Position numbers and translations under genes: made by a program. From contig NW_005434646.1 of the NCBI RefSeq assembly GCF_000315625.1, forward strand, positions 115,472 to 179,471: a stretch of DNA of 64,000 nt. The letters are read 5' to 3'. The notes under the pieces were generated by a model that saw nothing but the letters and a program-made list of their open reading frames with translations, made no database searches and had not been told where the DNA came from. The DNA comes from Guillardia theta CCMP2712. Lineage: Eukaryota; Cryptophyceae; Pyrenomonadales; Geminigeraceae. Of this stretch, positions 11,440 through 22,334 are shown in pieces (within the stretch, counting starts at the first letter, position 1; every line of letters begins with the position of its first letter).

Positions 11440-12280
11440 TACTTCACCAGCATCATCTGCAGCATCCTGCCTTCCGTTCGCTCCCACTCCCCCTGCTGCT
11501 CCTGCCACTGCCGCCGCTCCTTCCCCCCCCCCTCCTCCTCCTCCTCCTCCTCCCCTCTGGGCCTGCATGACTTAAATTTTAACTCTTCGAGCTCTCCGCG
11601 TTTCTGGCCACCCCCACCCCCTCCTGTTAGACCACCCCATCTCTTACCACAAATTGCTTTAAAAGGAACCCCGTCCGTTGAACAATTCGGAGGCACCCGG
11701 TCACCCAGTCACCGTGGCCGGACTCAGTGACTCCCGAGCCTCCGGTGCCGGGCCTCTCTCATAGACGGTACTGAGCCTCGGAGCACTCAGCCGGGCTCAG
11801 TTGGGCTTGAGCTATCGTGTGACTATCCTGATTGTCCTCGTACTGATCTTTACTCTGTGACTAGTCACTGAGTGGAGGAGGCCCGGAAGAAACATCATTT
11901 ATCGAGTCACTGAGTCAAGTTCATAAGTCCTCCGCTGCGAGGCGAAGCCTCTGCAGCTCCTCCCCATCCTTCCCTGCCCTCTTCCGCTTCCTGTGATCAC
12001 CGTCAGCACTGGCGTGACGCGCGCAGGACATAGAATGCATTGCCTTCGCAGCCTCCACTGCTGGCATTTGATTGTGACCCACATAACAAACGACGCACTG
12101 AATATTCCTCCTACGAGCGAGCCAGCAACGAATCTGAGATATTGTGAGCGACTAGTCTTTCTCCCTCCTCCTTGACATGACTTACGGGTCGTTGAATATG
12201 TCGATTGTAGGAAAATCCCCCCAGAGGAAGCTCAGTCCGATCTAGAGCATGGATGTCAGCCTCGCCGCCTCCTCCTATTC
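11440..12280. other. Intergenic stretch, GC-rich islet with ACTCAGTGAC motifs
   Basis: After a CT-rich tract (11510-11570) comes a GC-rich segment with ggactcagtgactc (11720-11733), gactagtcactgag near 11860 and gagtcactgagtc (11904-11916). No coding exon is convincing. Confidence 0.5.
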
Positions 12281-12283
12281 CAC

Positions 12284-13926
12284 TCAAAGAGCACAGGACC
12301 TCCTCGTCCTGAAGCCACTGCACAAGTTCTGCGAGCACGCAAGGTCAGCAATCTTCAGCGAGAGCTCAAAGTTTTACCCTGCATGTTGCACTGTCTCGAC
12401 TTATCCTTGGCGTAGCAAAGCATCGGGTTATCAGCGCTCCAGCGAGCAGAAGACAAGGACAAGACACTATCACTCAGTTAGCAGCGAAATCTCGCAGGTT
12501 GTCTGTGTTACCTGAGAGACATCTTGCTGCTCATCTGTACAGTCAAAAGTCAGATCACGCGACTTTACATCAAGTGAGAGGACCGTCTGAGGAAACCATG
12601 AAGAGTTGAGGTAGTTCCACTCCTCGTTCTCCTCGGACTCTGCGAGTGACAGGGCCCATTCTTCAACAACAGTGCTTCTCAGAAAGAAGAAAACTTCGGT
12701 CCCAACTTCTCTCAGACTCCAGGAGCCCTCCTCCTTCAAGCTGTTGAAATCCAACCTTTCATCCCCCTCCATCGCACGCCATGATGCTTCAGTCGATCTG
12801 CGACCTTCCTTCGGTGTTTTGGGAGCTTTGTGTGAAGTTTTACGAGCCAGACTCCCAGTAAGATTGTACTGAGTCGAATTCTGAAAGACCTGCCAGAAAA
12901 AGCCTCAGAAAACTTCAAATTTGATCACACAGAATAACAAATTCAAAGCAAAGAGGTCACCTCGCAAGACGAGTGCTGGAGGTTGCAAAATCCCGCAAAC
13001 TCGATCTGCCAATTTGCCTGCTGCATCCTAATATTGATCAGCTCGAGAGCGTACTTGACAGCTCCTACAAAGGAAACGAGGACTTCTTCCTTGCTGAATG
13101 TGTTCATATTTACATTGATGAGCTGGATCGCACAACTGACAAAGGCCCCTGATACATCGATGGCTACAGGAGCAAGTGACGCATTCGTCCAGTTTCCTGA
13201 AGTTATGTTACTCGTTAAGTTGTAGACGGTCTTGTTGGCCATGGAGATGTTATGAGATGGAGGAAGGGTGTTGTTCACTCCCATAGAGGCGTTTTCCCAA
13301 TGTTGCCCGTGCTCATTCGAAGCAGGAAGGGTTTCATTCCTCGAGGAGCATTTCAATTCGCTGGTGAGATTTTCATATGATGGCACAGCAACAAACACAT
13401 GCAGAGAGTCGTTCTCCTGCATACATGTCTGCAAAGAAAGAGTGTAATACGAACCCGAGCTCTGAGCAGCCTGGTGTTCCACTGCCACAAGGCACGTCTG
13501 CTCCTTGTCCCTCATGTGTAAATTGCCGACTGAGTCAACACAGAACGTCTGTGCTTCACTTGCATTGCACGGAGCAAGCTCCAAAGTAGCGTCTGATGTG
13601 TTTACCACCCGAAGACAGTCCGGCCCCTGAGATCCCAGCATTACCATACTGTTCTTGAACGTGACATGCTCTTGTGCGACCGACTGGTTGCCACACTGCA
13701 ACAAGTGTACGCCAGCATAGCTTGCAGTCCAGTTGCTCGCGGTCTGGTCGATGCAGAGAAAGCTGCTGTCAGCCTTCAACCCAATATTGAAAGAATCCTG
13801 TGATGACTCTTTCGTCGCGTTCCCTACACCCGAGTCATCCCTCCTCGCGCTGAAGGAAGCAGAGCATGTGAAGATGTTTGCTATCCCAAGCGCAGCGAAC
13901 AAGAGAGATTGGCTACGAGTCTTCAT
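12284..13926 (-). CDS. Secreted glycoprotein with beta-trefoil (R-type) lectin-like domain
   Basis: The exons at 12961-13926 and 12512-12889 join in phase 0. A short last exon ends near 12284 or slightly earlier (acceptor uncertain). The start at 13926 opens a signal peptide (SLLFAALGIANIFTCSASF). Residues about 35-160 show the repeated pattern of ricin-B/beta-trefoil folds: SSFLCIDQTASNWT with VHLLQCGNQS, then CLRVVNTSDATLELAPCNAS, then TCLVAVEHQ with YTLSLQTC. This fold usually binds sugars; no catalytic or toxin-type partner domain is present. There are many N-glycosylation sequons (NWT, NVS, NQS, NVT, NTS). The second exon region is Trp- and Glu-rich with FDCTDEQQDVS near its end. The protein is most likely a secreted or lumenal lectin-like protein; the ligand is unknown. 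Confidence 0.55.
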
Positions 13927-14107
13927 GTCCTTACAGCAGACTAGAAACACTCCCTATGAGCTCACGAACGATGCACCCACATGCGACAGGAACGCGGGAG
14001 GATCAAGCTCCACTTCCCCTTCTCACCAGTCAATCTGCATCAGGCTCACCCCACCAAACTTCACAGATGAACTCTCCAACGCTTTCAAGTCACTTGTGTG
14101 ACATCTG

Positions 14108-14228
14108 CATGGCGTCCGAACTCGCTGCTCAGTACGGAGAGGATCTGGAGATCGCGTCAGCTAAGAAAGTGATCTTCTCCAACAATAGGAGAACAAGACA
14201 AGAACGAGCGGATGCAATTGGTTCCTAA
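14108..14228 (+). CDS. Small ORF or terminal exon, 39 codons
   Basis: The frame from ATG 14108 encodes a hydrophilic peptide (MASELAAQYGEDLEIASAKK, then a basic tail). An aataaa signal follows about 8 nt after the stop. It could be a small gene or the last exon of one whose upstream exons I cannot define. No family recognised. Confidence 0.25.
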
Positions 14229-14718
14229 GGGCACAAATAAAAGGATTCAACACAGTGATGTATCCTACCCTCCACCGAAAGCTTCTTTCTCTACCCTCCT
14301 GTTGTTTAGTCTACTCATAAACCCATTCTCATTCTGAATCTGCAGCAGCATTCCATACCAGCACAGCTTCCTGAATCTCTTGGAAAGCCTCATAACATTG
14401 TTGCGCTCTTCTATGCATGGTTTCACTCCCTCGCTCTTCTGCTCTCTGCTCGTCATCCTCCCCTCCCATCACCAGCTCCCTGTGCCATCGGAAAGCAGCA
14501 TCGGGGGAGAAGGAAATCCAGGAAGGGGTGGGTACTAGAATAGGTGCGTGAGCGGTTCAATGATGGGGTAGGGGGTCCTTCTCTATACCTCCATCGCCTT
14601 CTACCGAACCGGGGGAAATTGTCAATCTATTTAGCTAAACACATAAAAGAAAGTGATGAGCTAAAAGAATTATTAACGGGACTGATGGGGGAGTTGGTCC
14701 CCGATTGTTGCCTTGGCC

Positions 14719-15130
14719 ATGGCAGCAGCAGCAGGGTTAGCGGGAGTTGTGGCGATGGTGGTAGGCGGATACTTGAGATCTCATGCCGAGAAGAAGAAGA
14801 AACAAACGATGATGATCATGCACACTCCCCGCTCAAACGTGAGGCCAACACCTCGAGTACAAGTTCCTTGCTGAACTAGAACTCTTTCACAGGTGCGAGA
14901 TGTGTGGGTGAAAATGGAGCAGCTTGAGATGGAGGAGGAGCATGTGAGAGGGAGGAAGAGACACGATTTGATGAAACCTATGGAGTACGTCAAAGTGGTG
15001 AGGAGGCGGAGAGATTCATGGCATGAGTCCCCCTCACACAACCTGCTCGCAGGTTGGGGAAACTTGGGCGAGACCCAACGAGGCTGTGCCAGACAGATTT
15101 GGGAAGATGCATGTGAAGAGCCGTGGATGA
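14719..15130 (+). CDS. 100-residue single-pass membrane protein, three exons
   Basis: Exons 14719-14838, 14893-14997 and 15053-15130 join in phase 0 through introns of 54 and 55 nt, giving exactly 100 residues. The N-terminus is a short Ala/Gly/Val membrane segment (MAAAAGLAGVVAMVVGGYL) followed by a Lys-rich stop-transfer (HAEKKKKQ). The middle is a charged helix (DVWVKMEQLEMEEEHVRGRK) and the C-terminus is basic. This architecture is typical of small mitochondrial inner-membrane or ER-anchored proteins. I do not recognise a specific family. Confidence 0.6.
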
Positions 15131-15379
15131 AGAAAATCCAACACTCACAGGGAATTATCCAGGTAGCAATCTTGGATGAAATCGTTGAAGTCTGTCAAAA
15201 AGTTAGATGTGAAGGTAAATCCGAGAGAATATCGTAGGAACGACTGAGCTCGCTACCAGGGAAGAATGTTTACTCTGTTGACAACATGAACTGTGGGAAA
15301 TGCTCCTGGTATCAAGATGAGACGGTGTGGAAACACACAGCCCCAAGGGATCTTGTTTCACCTAGGACTCTCGTAGGTC

Positions 15380-16478
15380 TTGTCCAAGAAAAGGCGAGGC
15401 GGAGACTTGTACTTGCGTGATCCAAGTATGGCAGCGCAGAACTCAAGGAGAGAGTTGCAGGCCCTCGAACATGACATTGTGATGTTATCCTTCTTACATA
15501 TCAGAGTGCTCACTGCATCCCAGGTGGAGCGATCAACTATCCAGCTACAAGGAAAGGTCGAAGCATGTAGGGAGATTTTGAAGGCTTTGAATCGCAAGGT
15601 AAGGAACACTGCCTTAGCGGTGAGGAGTAACCAGACATGAAGTCTCAGAAGTCTGTCAGTGAACTTTGCGAGAAGTGGGAGGTGATGTTTGTTACTGTGA
15701 TGTCTCTTGTTCATGATCCTCTGAACAGGCGACCTTGAGACATAAATATGGTGGACTAATTTTTGTATTTTTTGTGTTAGCTTCAAATTTCCTTGTATTT
15801 CTTGTGTTTGCTCACCATGACGCTCCTTGTAGACGCACTTCAACGGAATCCTGACGATATCAACTGCATCAAGATAGAAGAGTCCGTCTCTCTGAATCAT
15901 CTCTTCGTTGACAACTCCTCCAAGTGGAGGTACAGTCATCGTTGGCTGTTGCAGTCCTCATACCCAACTAGGCCGTCCAATAGCGAAAGCAGCTACAGGA
16001 ACGCTTACTTGCCCAATGAGACGATGCCTCCCCCGGTGCTGGGCGAGCTCTGGCTCTGCTTGACTCGCTTCCCATCTGAATCTCCTGCAGATCATAGTCG
16101 GAACCAGGGAGGAGGAAAAGGTAATTCCCATGGGCAGACCTTTGTTCTTTTGCGGATATGTCGGTACTGAACCAACTCCCCTCGGACGACGACTGGTAGA
16201 TCGGCAGTACTTCCTCCTCCTGCACCTGTGACACTCGGCAGGTGTTCAAGGCCATGCGCGATGATTCAAAGCCTGCCATCTGCGAATATGGCACGGAGGA
16301 GGAGGTGAGGAGGGTATGAGGGAGAGGTGAAGAAATAACAGCCAGCAGGTGCTGGACAAGATGCGGGCAGAGTCAGCTAAGTCGCTCCGACTAGGGAACA
16401 TGTTGTGGTGGACGGGTTGTAGCTTCGCCGCTATGTCTGTCTACATGTACTTCAAGGGAAGGCGAGATAGGCGCTGAA
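15380..16478 (+). CDS. Coiled-coil protein with C-terminal membrane anchor, unknown family
   Basis: A chain of exons. 15380-15520 and 15521-15597 encode LSKKRRGGDLYLRDPS, a coiled-coil helix (NSRRELQALEHDI) and STIQLQGKVEACREILKALN, ending at a gtaagg donor. Later exons encode IIVGTREEEK (from about 16090), VFKAMRDDSKPAICEYGTEE (from about 16220) and VLDKMRAESAKSLRLGN followed by a membrane segment MLWWTGCSFAAMSVYMYF and a basic tail GRRDRR, stop at about 16478. These last three joins are all phase 0. The exons between 15780 and 16080 are uncertain, and the true first exon probably lies upstream of 15380. Function unknown. Confidence 0.45.
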
Positions 16479-16590
16479 GTCGGTGAAATTCAACTGGGGA
16501 GAGAATGAAGGTCCTTACGCACTCCTCCACACTCGAATCATCCTCACAGGCCTTTCGTCTGTGTAGTTTACTCTCCTTTAAGAGCCGTCC

Positions 16591-18771
16591 TCACATCTCT
16601 CCTGCAACGTCTCCCTGCCTCTCTGCTGCCTCTCCTGCCCAGCCCCAATCCACCGCATGACCGTCCACTAGGCCTTCCTGGTAGCGCGGCTTCTCCTGGC
16701 CATCGCCCGTGAAGGCATTAACACCCACCACAGGTGGAAGGTGCTCAGCTTCCGTGAAGATCGGTCGACGCCTTTCACGTTGCACTGGGGAGACAACCTG
16801 TGGTGACCTGCTCCTGCCCCGGCCCTCCCGCCATGATCTCTCAGGCGTCTTCTGCCGCTGCGGCGGGGAGCGGTCCCGTCGTCCTCTGTCCAGCTCTGGC
16901 TCCCTTCTCTTGAGCTCTGGGGAGATTCTTCCAGAGCGACCGACTGATCCAGCTCTTCCTCTCCACCTCCCGTCAGATTCTCTCCTATCGTCTCGACCGC
17001 GCGTGGCGTTGGGCTCGTCTCTCCTTGGGGGGGAGCGACGGCGGGGAGGAGAGCGATTCCCGGGCATCTGACGGCCTTCAGAGCGACGATCGCCTCGTCC
17101 CATCTGGTGAAAAGTTTGAGCAGGTTCCCTGAACCTGGGAGGTGACGCCCTCGATCGATCCATCTGCGGTGGAGGACGGCGTTGGAAGGACCGGTCTCGA
17201 TCCTCCCTCCCTTGGAAGGACCGGTCTCGCTCGTTCCTCCTCTGGGGGGACCGGTCTCTCTGTACCCTTCCCTGGGGGGACCGGTCTCGCTCGTTCCTCC
17301 TCTGGGGGGACCGGTCTCTCTGTACCCTTCCCTGGGGGGACCGGTCTCGCTCGTTCCTCCTCTGGGGGGACCGGTCTCTCTGTACCCTTCCCTGGGGGGA
17401 CCGGTCTCGCTCGTTCCTCCTCTGGGGGGACCGGTCTCTCTGTACCCTTCCCTGGGGGGACCGGTCTCGCTCGTTCCTCCTCTGGGGGGACCGGTCTGGC
17501 TCGATCCTCCTCTGTTCGCCGAAGCGATCCCTACTTCTGTCTGGATTCACTTCTCCTCGTCCGAACTCTGGCCGTCGATCACCTCTTGCATCAAAGTTTG
17601 AACGTTTCCCTTCTCCACCGTCATGGCCGACCTTCGCCCCTGGTCTGCTTTGGGCGTGGTCTCGAAAGGGAGCACGATCCGGCGAACTTCGTCTGCGTCT
17701 TGGAGATCTTTCGGCATCCTCCCAGCGCTTATCCTTCCCATGATCATCTCTGCCTCTCATCGAGTTTCTTGCCATCTCCCCACTCGCCACTGGGTTCTGA
17801 TCATCCGGAGGTGTCCTAGGCTGGAACAATCGTTCACCTCCTCCCAGCGGTGCACCGTCCCTCGGCAAGCTGGGGGAGTCGCGAGCTTTCCATGCTGGAG
17901 TTGTGAGTGCCCGACCCCGACCAGCCCCAGGAGAAGAGACGAGCGCTGGTTGCATGGGACGAAAGCGATCGCCATGTCTGCGATCGGGTGTGGAAGACGT
18001 GTTCACTTCAAACCTCCTCCTTTTGGAGAAATCTCTGTTGTCAGGCTCTGGCGATACAGCAGGTGAGTTTCTCCCTCGCTTTCCAGGTCTTCTGCCGTCC
18101 GATGAGCCGTGAGCAACATCAGCTACAGGAGATCTGTCAACAGGTGTAAGTGAGCAGCCGCAAGGATTTGATATCGCGCACCGATCTCTCCTAACGGAAG
18201 CCTGATAATCAGCCGAAAGTTCTGTGTTGCGGGCATCTGATTCAGGTATCTGATCTCTGGCAGTCTCAAACGACTTGTCTCCTCGTGCGTCTCCTTCTGC
18301 TGCTTCATCTTGAAACGCCGAGGTCGGCAGGTTCGAATCATCCCTGCGGACATAGCGTTTGTTGTCTACACTGTGGATCCTCAAGTTGTCCGTCCTTTGG
18401 ACGCTCTGATCGGTTTGTTTCGATTCAAGCTTCTGACCATCCCGCTTTCGCTGCAGCACCTCCCTCAGGTCATACCCTATGTCCACTGACACATCAACAT
18501 CGCCATTCTCTTCTTGGGTTTCTGGGCCTTCAGAGGACAGCTCCTTGTCACCATTTTCTAGCGATTCTTCCTCTTTGCTCTTGGGGTTGTCAGGAAGATT
18601 CGCTCGAGCTTCTCTGCGCTTCTTGAGGCTTTCACGCAAGTCAATCATCTCGCCGGTCGCACTAGAGCCTCTCAGATCCTGCGCATCCGCCTGCCTGCAC
18701 CGCAAGTGATCAGAGGGAGCCGAACTAGCGGGATGCAGTCTAGGCTTCAAAAGAACCAGCACATACGACAC
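16591..18771 (-). CDS. RS-type Arg/Asp/Ser-rich repeat protein
   Basis: An open frame of 726 codons, likely starting at the internal Met at 18648 (MIDLRESLKKRREA). The N-terminal region contains two copies of a DLRE-x-L-x-(K/R)(K/R)R motif (IDLRESLKKRR and YDLREVLQRKR). The rest is dominated by RDRSP units: residues about 420-525 are a tandem array of the 20-residue unit RDRSPQRRNERDRSPQGRVQ. The C-terminus turns less biased (FTEAEHLPPVVGVNAFTGDG). RS-like low-complexity proteins usually localise to nuclear speckles and act in pre-mRNA splicing, but no RRM was found here, so the splicing role is inference. The array makes the mirror strand open too; that strand is a shadow. Confidence 0.6.
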   Translation of the reverse strand: MSYVLVLLKPRLHPASSAPSDHLRCRQADAQDLRGSSATGEMIDLRESLKKRREARANLPDNPKSKEEESLENGDKELSSEGPETQEENGDVDVSVDIGYDLREVLQRKRDGQKLESKQTDQSVQRTDNLRIHSVDNKRYVRRDDSNLPTSAFQDEAAEGDARGDKSFETARDQIPESDARNTELSADYQASVRRDRCAISNPCGCSLTPVDRSPVADVAHGSSDGRRPGKRGRNSPAVSPEPDNRDFSKRRRFEVNTSSTPDRRHGDRFRPMQPALVSSPGAGRGRALTTPAWKARDSPSLPRDGAPLGGGERLFQPRTPPDDQNPVASGEMARNSMRGRDDHGKDKRWEDAERSPRRRRSSPDRAPFRDHAQSRPGAKVGHDGGEGKRSNFDARGDRRPEFGRGEVNPDRSRDRFGEQRRIEPDRSPQRRNERDRSPQGRVQRDRSPQRRNERDRSPQGRVQRDRSPQRRNERDRSPQGRVQRDRSPQRRNERDRSPQGRVQRDRSPQRRNERDRSFQGREDRDRSFQRRPPPQMDRSRASPPRFREPAQTFHQMGRGDRRSEGRQMPGNRSPPRRRSPPRRDEPNATRGRDDRRESDGRWRGRAGSVGRSGRISPELKRREPELDRGRRDRSPPQRQKTPERSWREGRGRSRSPQVVSPVQRERRRPIFTEAEHLPPVVGVNAFTGDGQEKPRYQEGLVDGHAVDWGWAGEAAERQGDVAGEM
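17205..17515. repeat. 60-bp coding tandem repeat, about five near-perfect copies
   Basis: The unit ccggtctcgctcgttcctcc ... tgggggga, made of two related 30-mers, repeats with almost no change from 17220 to 17480. It encodes the 20-residue RDRSPQ... unit on the minus strand. Near identity at synonymous positions indicates recent expansion or ongoing homogenisation. Confidence 0.95.
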
Positions 18772-19438
18772 AACTCATAGGAGTGCTATGTGGACTACTA
18801 TAGGATCTACTGTAAGATCACTCCACTCCTTCAAAACTCAGGCAGTGTATTGTGGAGAGTATGAGTGCAAAGGAAAAGTAGAGGGTAAGAAAGAGCCAAG
18901 ATACAGTTGTTAAGAGACTTCAGGACAACGGGGCTGAAGGCAAGATCCACTGAGTGTGGACAAGACAGGAGAGGAAGGAGCGAGACAGGAGAGTCAAGAG
19001 GGTTCGGAGCTAAATAGAGTGAGCATGAGCAAGACGAGGATAGAGGCATAGCAGCCACAGTGGAGTTCTGTAAGAGCAGCGATCATACACGAGTGCGCTC
19101 GTGGGGATGAGGGGGTGGGGTAGAAACAAGAGAAAGAAAGGGGTGGTCTTTGAGTCTACGAGGCTACAGGACAGTAAAAACGAATTCGTGAAGATTATGG
19201 TAATATGAATGCTGTCCTTGAATATTTATCTGAGGTGAGCTGTTTTGGAGTCTTCATTCAAATCAGAGCAGGTTCTTCAGAGCTTGCATGTCTAGTAGGT
19301 CTGGTGGCTTGTGCCGGTGAGGCTGGTCCAGCCTGCCTTGGAAGAGGTCGTGAACGCCAGAAACGAAGTCGTCCTGCCGACCGGCGGGTCCATGCCTGAG
19401 CTGAAGCTTCTTCCTGCTCACGTTGCGAGGTCACGTCA
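18772..19438. other. Intergenic stretch, nothing convincing
   Basis: Purine-rich DNA between the RS-type gene and the second ankyrin gene. No exon with consistent splice sites was identified. Confidence 0.4.
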
Positions 19439-21771
19439 TCAACATGCCTCAGGGAAGCTGCACCTGAATCGGATGAGGCGCTTCGCCAGCCCTCGCCTCA
19501 GCGTCAGTGTGTTCTTCCTCATCGCACGCTCCTGAGCGACCATAAGGTCGCAGAGATCTCGCACAGCCTCCGCCTGCGTCTGGTTCATAGAGGAGAAGAG
19601 CTGCTCTTCTCGATCCTTGATAAGGTCGGCCACGCCTTCATCTCGAGCGAAGTAGTTCCTCCCTTGAGCAAGGACGTCCTCCGTGCTCTTCAGGATAGAC
19701 TCCCACGCCTCCCTGACCTCTGACGTGAGCCCCGCATGCATGCGAGTCAAAGTCGAAGTCACTCACGGGTTCCGATAGATGGAGCTGGGGTCGTTGCTGT
19801 CAAGCTCGGGATTCCCATACTTCCAAGCATCCTGTGCTCTGTCAGACACCAGAAGCAACCGGGGCCTCGTCATCACATCGTTGGGAGCTGTCACGTTCTC
19901 TACATCGTCACGGGACATCCTGTAAACTCGAATGACAAGAGAACGACAAGGTGATGGGGAACGAGGGGGGAGGGAGAGGGCGGAAGGCGGCGCTACCTGT
20001 GGAAGAGCTCGGGAGGAAAGTGAGGGTGTCTTTCTTTGCATCGAATGGCTGAGTACGGTATCCCTCTGAAAACACACTTCTCTCCCATGACCGACTGACA
20101 AAGTGTGAGCCTGTATGGCGATCGTGCGGGGTAGGAGATCACCTCCAGGAAGTTGTACACTTCCCTTCTCCTATACTTCTCTGCGATGTCGATGGGTTTC
20201 ATACCTGCTGTCTGTCAATGCTCAGTTCGATTTTCTCGACTGATTTGCCTCTGAAGTTTTTCCGCCACAGGTCAGCTCCGAGCCAGACAAGGATCTTTGC
20301 TGTCCTCAAATCTCCCTTATAGCAGCAGAGGTGCAACGGTGTATCCTTTCTGCGCTCAAGATTATCAGGTTGGACCGGTGAAGCCGCGCTGATTATGTTG
20401 GACCTGTAGTCTTGTGCGTTCACATTCGATCCCAAGTTCACTAGTCTCTCAGTCGTGTCCGCATGGCCCTTAGAAACGATGAAGGACTACACAATTGGCA
20501 ATTTCACTTACATAGAAGCTTGACACATGCACTGCAAGGCGCTTGTAATCGTCCTTAGCGTACAAGTTTCCGTCTGTTAGCTCGAAGAAGTCGGAGCAGA
20601 CGTCGGTAAAACCATATCTTGGCACCAATTACGAACTTCTGACGACGTAAATGAAATGGAAGAAAAAACCTTGCAGCAACATGCAGGGCGTTTCCGTTGG
20701 ATTGGTCTCTAGCTTCAAGGTTGGCTCCCATCTGGCAAATTTGATCACATATCACAACAGCACGTCTATCTGCCTTACTTCAGCCAGCATGCGAAGAGTT
20801 CGGCCGTGTCCCCCGAAAGCAGCCCACAACACCTTGTCATGCGAGTAATTGTCATGAATCCATCACAAATCAAGAACTTCCTACCGCTGTGTATCCAAGA
20901 GGGTTCGTGTAGTCTACCGCGTTCAAGTAGGCACCGGCTTCTATACACGTTCTGAGGTCGGTCCAGTGGAAAGCACCCAGTCAAAAGAAACTTGATTGAC
21001 AGATTCTTCTCACCTTGCAAGGTTGGTCTGCCCATTCTCACAGCATTTCCACAACTTCTTCGTGATGTCCCACAACTTGTCGACAAGGCTCACGGCATAT
21101 TTGAGCATAATAATCAACTCACCGAGACCAACTCGTCACTTTCACTCCGCAAGGGGAGAAAATATGAGAACGTCGAGCTAGCATGTGAGTGACTTTTCTA
21201 TCCAACAAGCGCGCTCCAACTCAACTCACCGATCATAGACATAATACATGGGCGAGTTGAAATGAGCCTGGAGTGAAGTCACACAAGTCAAGCTTAACAG
21301 ATCCTGTCGCACGGTCTTCCGTGTCATGTTCTTCCTTCCATGCGGGATGTAGGGATCCTGGGAGAGAGTCAGACGTGTATGAAGAAGCTCAACGACGACC
21401 TCTTCAGCAAGGATCAAAGGTTGCAGAGATTTGAGCATGTTCGCCCAAGACTTGTTCTGAGCATACTTGATGCACCCTACAGTCTTCCACCAGGTTTCAT
21501 TTGCTTCCTTCATAGACTGGAAATAGTCCAGACGAAAATCAAGGAATTCTGGCTCGAGCGAAGCTTCCTTTAGCGCCTTCTGGTCTGGATCAAGAATCCA
21601 GCGGGGAGGAGCCACGGGGATATGGAGAAAGTAATCCTTCCCTTCGAAATATCGTGTCTTCCTTCCATCGAGGTAGTCGTATACACTCGGTAGAGGAGTT
21701 TGCTTGAGGGGGGATGTAAGAGCTACAGCTCCAAGTTGAAGCAAGAGCAAGAGATGCCGTCGAATGATCAT
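19439..21771 (-). CDS. Signal-peptide ankyrin-repeat protein, multi-exon
   Basis: The first exon (21771 down to about 21230) starts with a signal peptide (IIRRHLLLLLQLGAVALTS), continues into VYDYLDGRKTRYFEGKDYFL, and ends at a strong gtgagt donor. Later minus-strand exons carry KYAVSLVDKLWDITKKLWKC (about 21100), ankyrin pieces LRTCIEAGAYLNAVDYTNPL (about 20930), KVLWAAFGGHGRTLRMLAE (about 20830), ANLEARDQSNGNALHVAAR (about 20720) and DTPLHLCCYKGDLRTAKILV (about 20330), then KPIDIAEKYRRREVYNFLEV. The last exon (19439-19722) is helical (EAWESILKSTEDVLAQGRNY) and ends in a basic region. This is the second gene in the window with ankyrin repeats behind a signal peptide. It has no clear C-terminal membrane helix, so it may be soluble in a lumen or the presequence may be organelle-targeting. 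Confidence 0.6.
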
Positions 21772-21789
21772 GACAGGTAGAAATAATCA

Positions 21790-22330
21790 CCGCAATCCGT
21801 GCTTCATCCTTTGGTTTTCAACACAAGAGACACATGGCTGAGAAATGCTAGAGCAACCTCCCTTGCTCCCGATGTACACCAGTTCTCATCTGCACCCTCC
21901 TCTCTGACTCTCTATTACATCCCGCTCTCTTGTCTTTCCATTATCTTCTCTTCATGTAACCACTTTTCTCTTCCTCTTCTCTCCTCTCCTCTTCCTCTTC
22001 TCTCCTCTCCTCTCCTCTCCCCTTTCATGAAACTGTGTTTTCCAATCCGACCGCTTGCATGTTTCGGTACCCCCACCCACTCACACTCAGTAGAAGTAAC
22101 CCCTACCCAGCCCGCAAGCATTTCCATGCTCTGCTCATGAGTCGCATAGACAAACGAGGAGGAAGGAGGGACGAAGGAGGGGAGGAGAATGGTTCTAGGA
22201 AGCAGGAAGACAGAAAGAGAGGATGAAGCAGGGGGGGGAGAAGGCGAGGCGAGGAGAAAAGTAGCGGAGCTAGGAAGCGCCGAAAAGAAGAAGAGGTGAA
22301 TGATGTTCATTGACCTTTACCCTACCGCAC
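21790..22330. repeat. CT/GA-rich low-complexity spacer
   Basis: Alternating tctcctctcctct and gaggaaggaggg tracts between the divergent ankyrin and MYND genes. No independent gene seen. Confidence 0.6.
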
Positions 22331-22334
22331 CAGG

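Noticed and set aside
17142-17819. Plus-strand frame of repeated LARSSSGGTGLSVPFPGG units
   Set aside because: It is the mirror of the RS-type gene; repeats with a length divisible by three keep all frames open.
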